Origin: Acidobacteriota bacterium
Lineage (GTDB): Bacteria; Acidobacteriota; Blastocatellia; Pyrinomonadales; Pyrinomonadaceae
Reading direction: 5' to 3'
Assembly: GCA_003222835.1 (NCBI GenBank)
Contig: QHXE01000042.1
Coordinates: 3,374 to 16,239 of the forward strand
Length of the DNA stretch: 12,866 nucleotides
A program made the position numbers and the translations under genes. Shown piece by piece: positions 12,754-12,866 of this stretch; within the stretch, counting starts at the first letter, position 1; the number at the start of each line of letters is the position of its first letter. The notes under the pieces were generated by a model. That model searched no databases. It had not been told where the DNA came from and saw only the letters and a list, made by a program, of their open reading frames with translations.

Positions 12754-12818
12754 GTTAGTGAACCAGCCGTAGAACGGCTGGCCTAACAACTCTTCGGGCA
12801 AGCAGCATGAATGCTGCT
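12754..12818. repeat. Pair of strong hairpins downstream of the transposase unit
   Basis: Hairpin one: CCAGCCGT (12763-12770)/ACGGCTGG (12774-12781) with AGA loop, extended by an outer GTTAG/CTAAC pairing (12754-12758 with 12783-12787). Hairpin two: AGCAGCA (12801-12807)/TGCTGCT (12812-12818) with TGAA loop. Together they look like another scattered palindromic element. The stretch 12642-12753 before them shows no gene or repeat I can support. Confidence 0.65.
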
Positions 12819-12837
12819 ACAAATTCATTCAACACCT

Positions 12838-12866
12838 ATGACCAATCTCACTCAACGCTTACTGCT
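12838..12866 (+). CDS. Possible first codons of a gene running out of the window
   Basis: An ATG at 12838 opens a frame (MTNLTQRLL) that stays open to the last base. There is no Shine-Dalgarno site and too little sequence to recognise. It may be the start of the next gene or chance. Confidence 0.2.

Overview
The window looks like a chromosomal stretch from a soil or sediment bacterium with mid-range GC. Gene content (small NtrB/NtrC-type cluster, caspase-like secreted protein, PilZ protein) and the heavy load of palindromic intergenic repeats suggest Acidobacteriota, perhaps Blastocatellia. That placement is an inference from style; the window has no rRNA or other phylogenetic marker.

Layout. 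1-881 (+): the 3' end of a SnoaL/NTF2-like gene, then a DinB-family gene. 878-1738 (-): folP, dihydropteroate synthase, convergent with dinB-like and overlapping it by 4 nt. 1796-3831 (+): a small beta-rich hypothetical protein, a class I SAM methyltransferase, and a secreted caspase-family protein that also carries an EF-hand loop and a Tudor-knot-like tail. 3876-4709 (-): a kinase fragment with only the dimerisation/phosphoacceptor domain, and a lone receiver protein that appears to have lost its second beta-strand. 4823-7458 (+): a histidine-kinase-like protein whose ATP-binding domain is degenerate, a complete NtrC-family sigma-54 activator, and a PilZ protein. 7507-11974 (-): queD, a dinG/XPD-type Fe-S helicase and recQ. 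11988-12641: a REP-associated (IS200-like) tyrosine transposase flanked by two inverted copies of a three-hairpin module. 12642-12866: two more hairpins and perhaps the first codons of a further gene.

How the genes work together. 4823-7458 reads as one signalling unit: a sensor-like partner, a sigma-54 activator and a probable c-di-GMP effector. The divergent receiver and DHp-only protein may be auxiliary phosphotransfer parts or decaying remnants. recQ and dinG are both DNA-repair helicases and may be co-transcribed; queD belongs to queuosine/7-deazapurine synthesis and is probably only a positional neighbour.

The most striking feature is structural. Many gaps are occupied by a palindrome, each of a different design: a 27-bp near-perfect stem at 5555-5630, heptamer arrays at 7900-7998, nonamer arrays at 9996-10103, and the hairpin modules around the transposase. 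Two repeats also contribute amino acids to dinG (an internal stretch and the C-terminal tail). I saw no tRNA, rRNA, CRISPR array or prophage gene.
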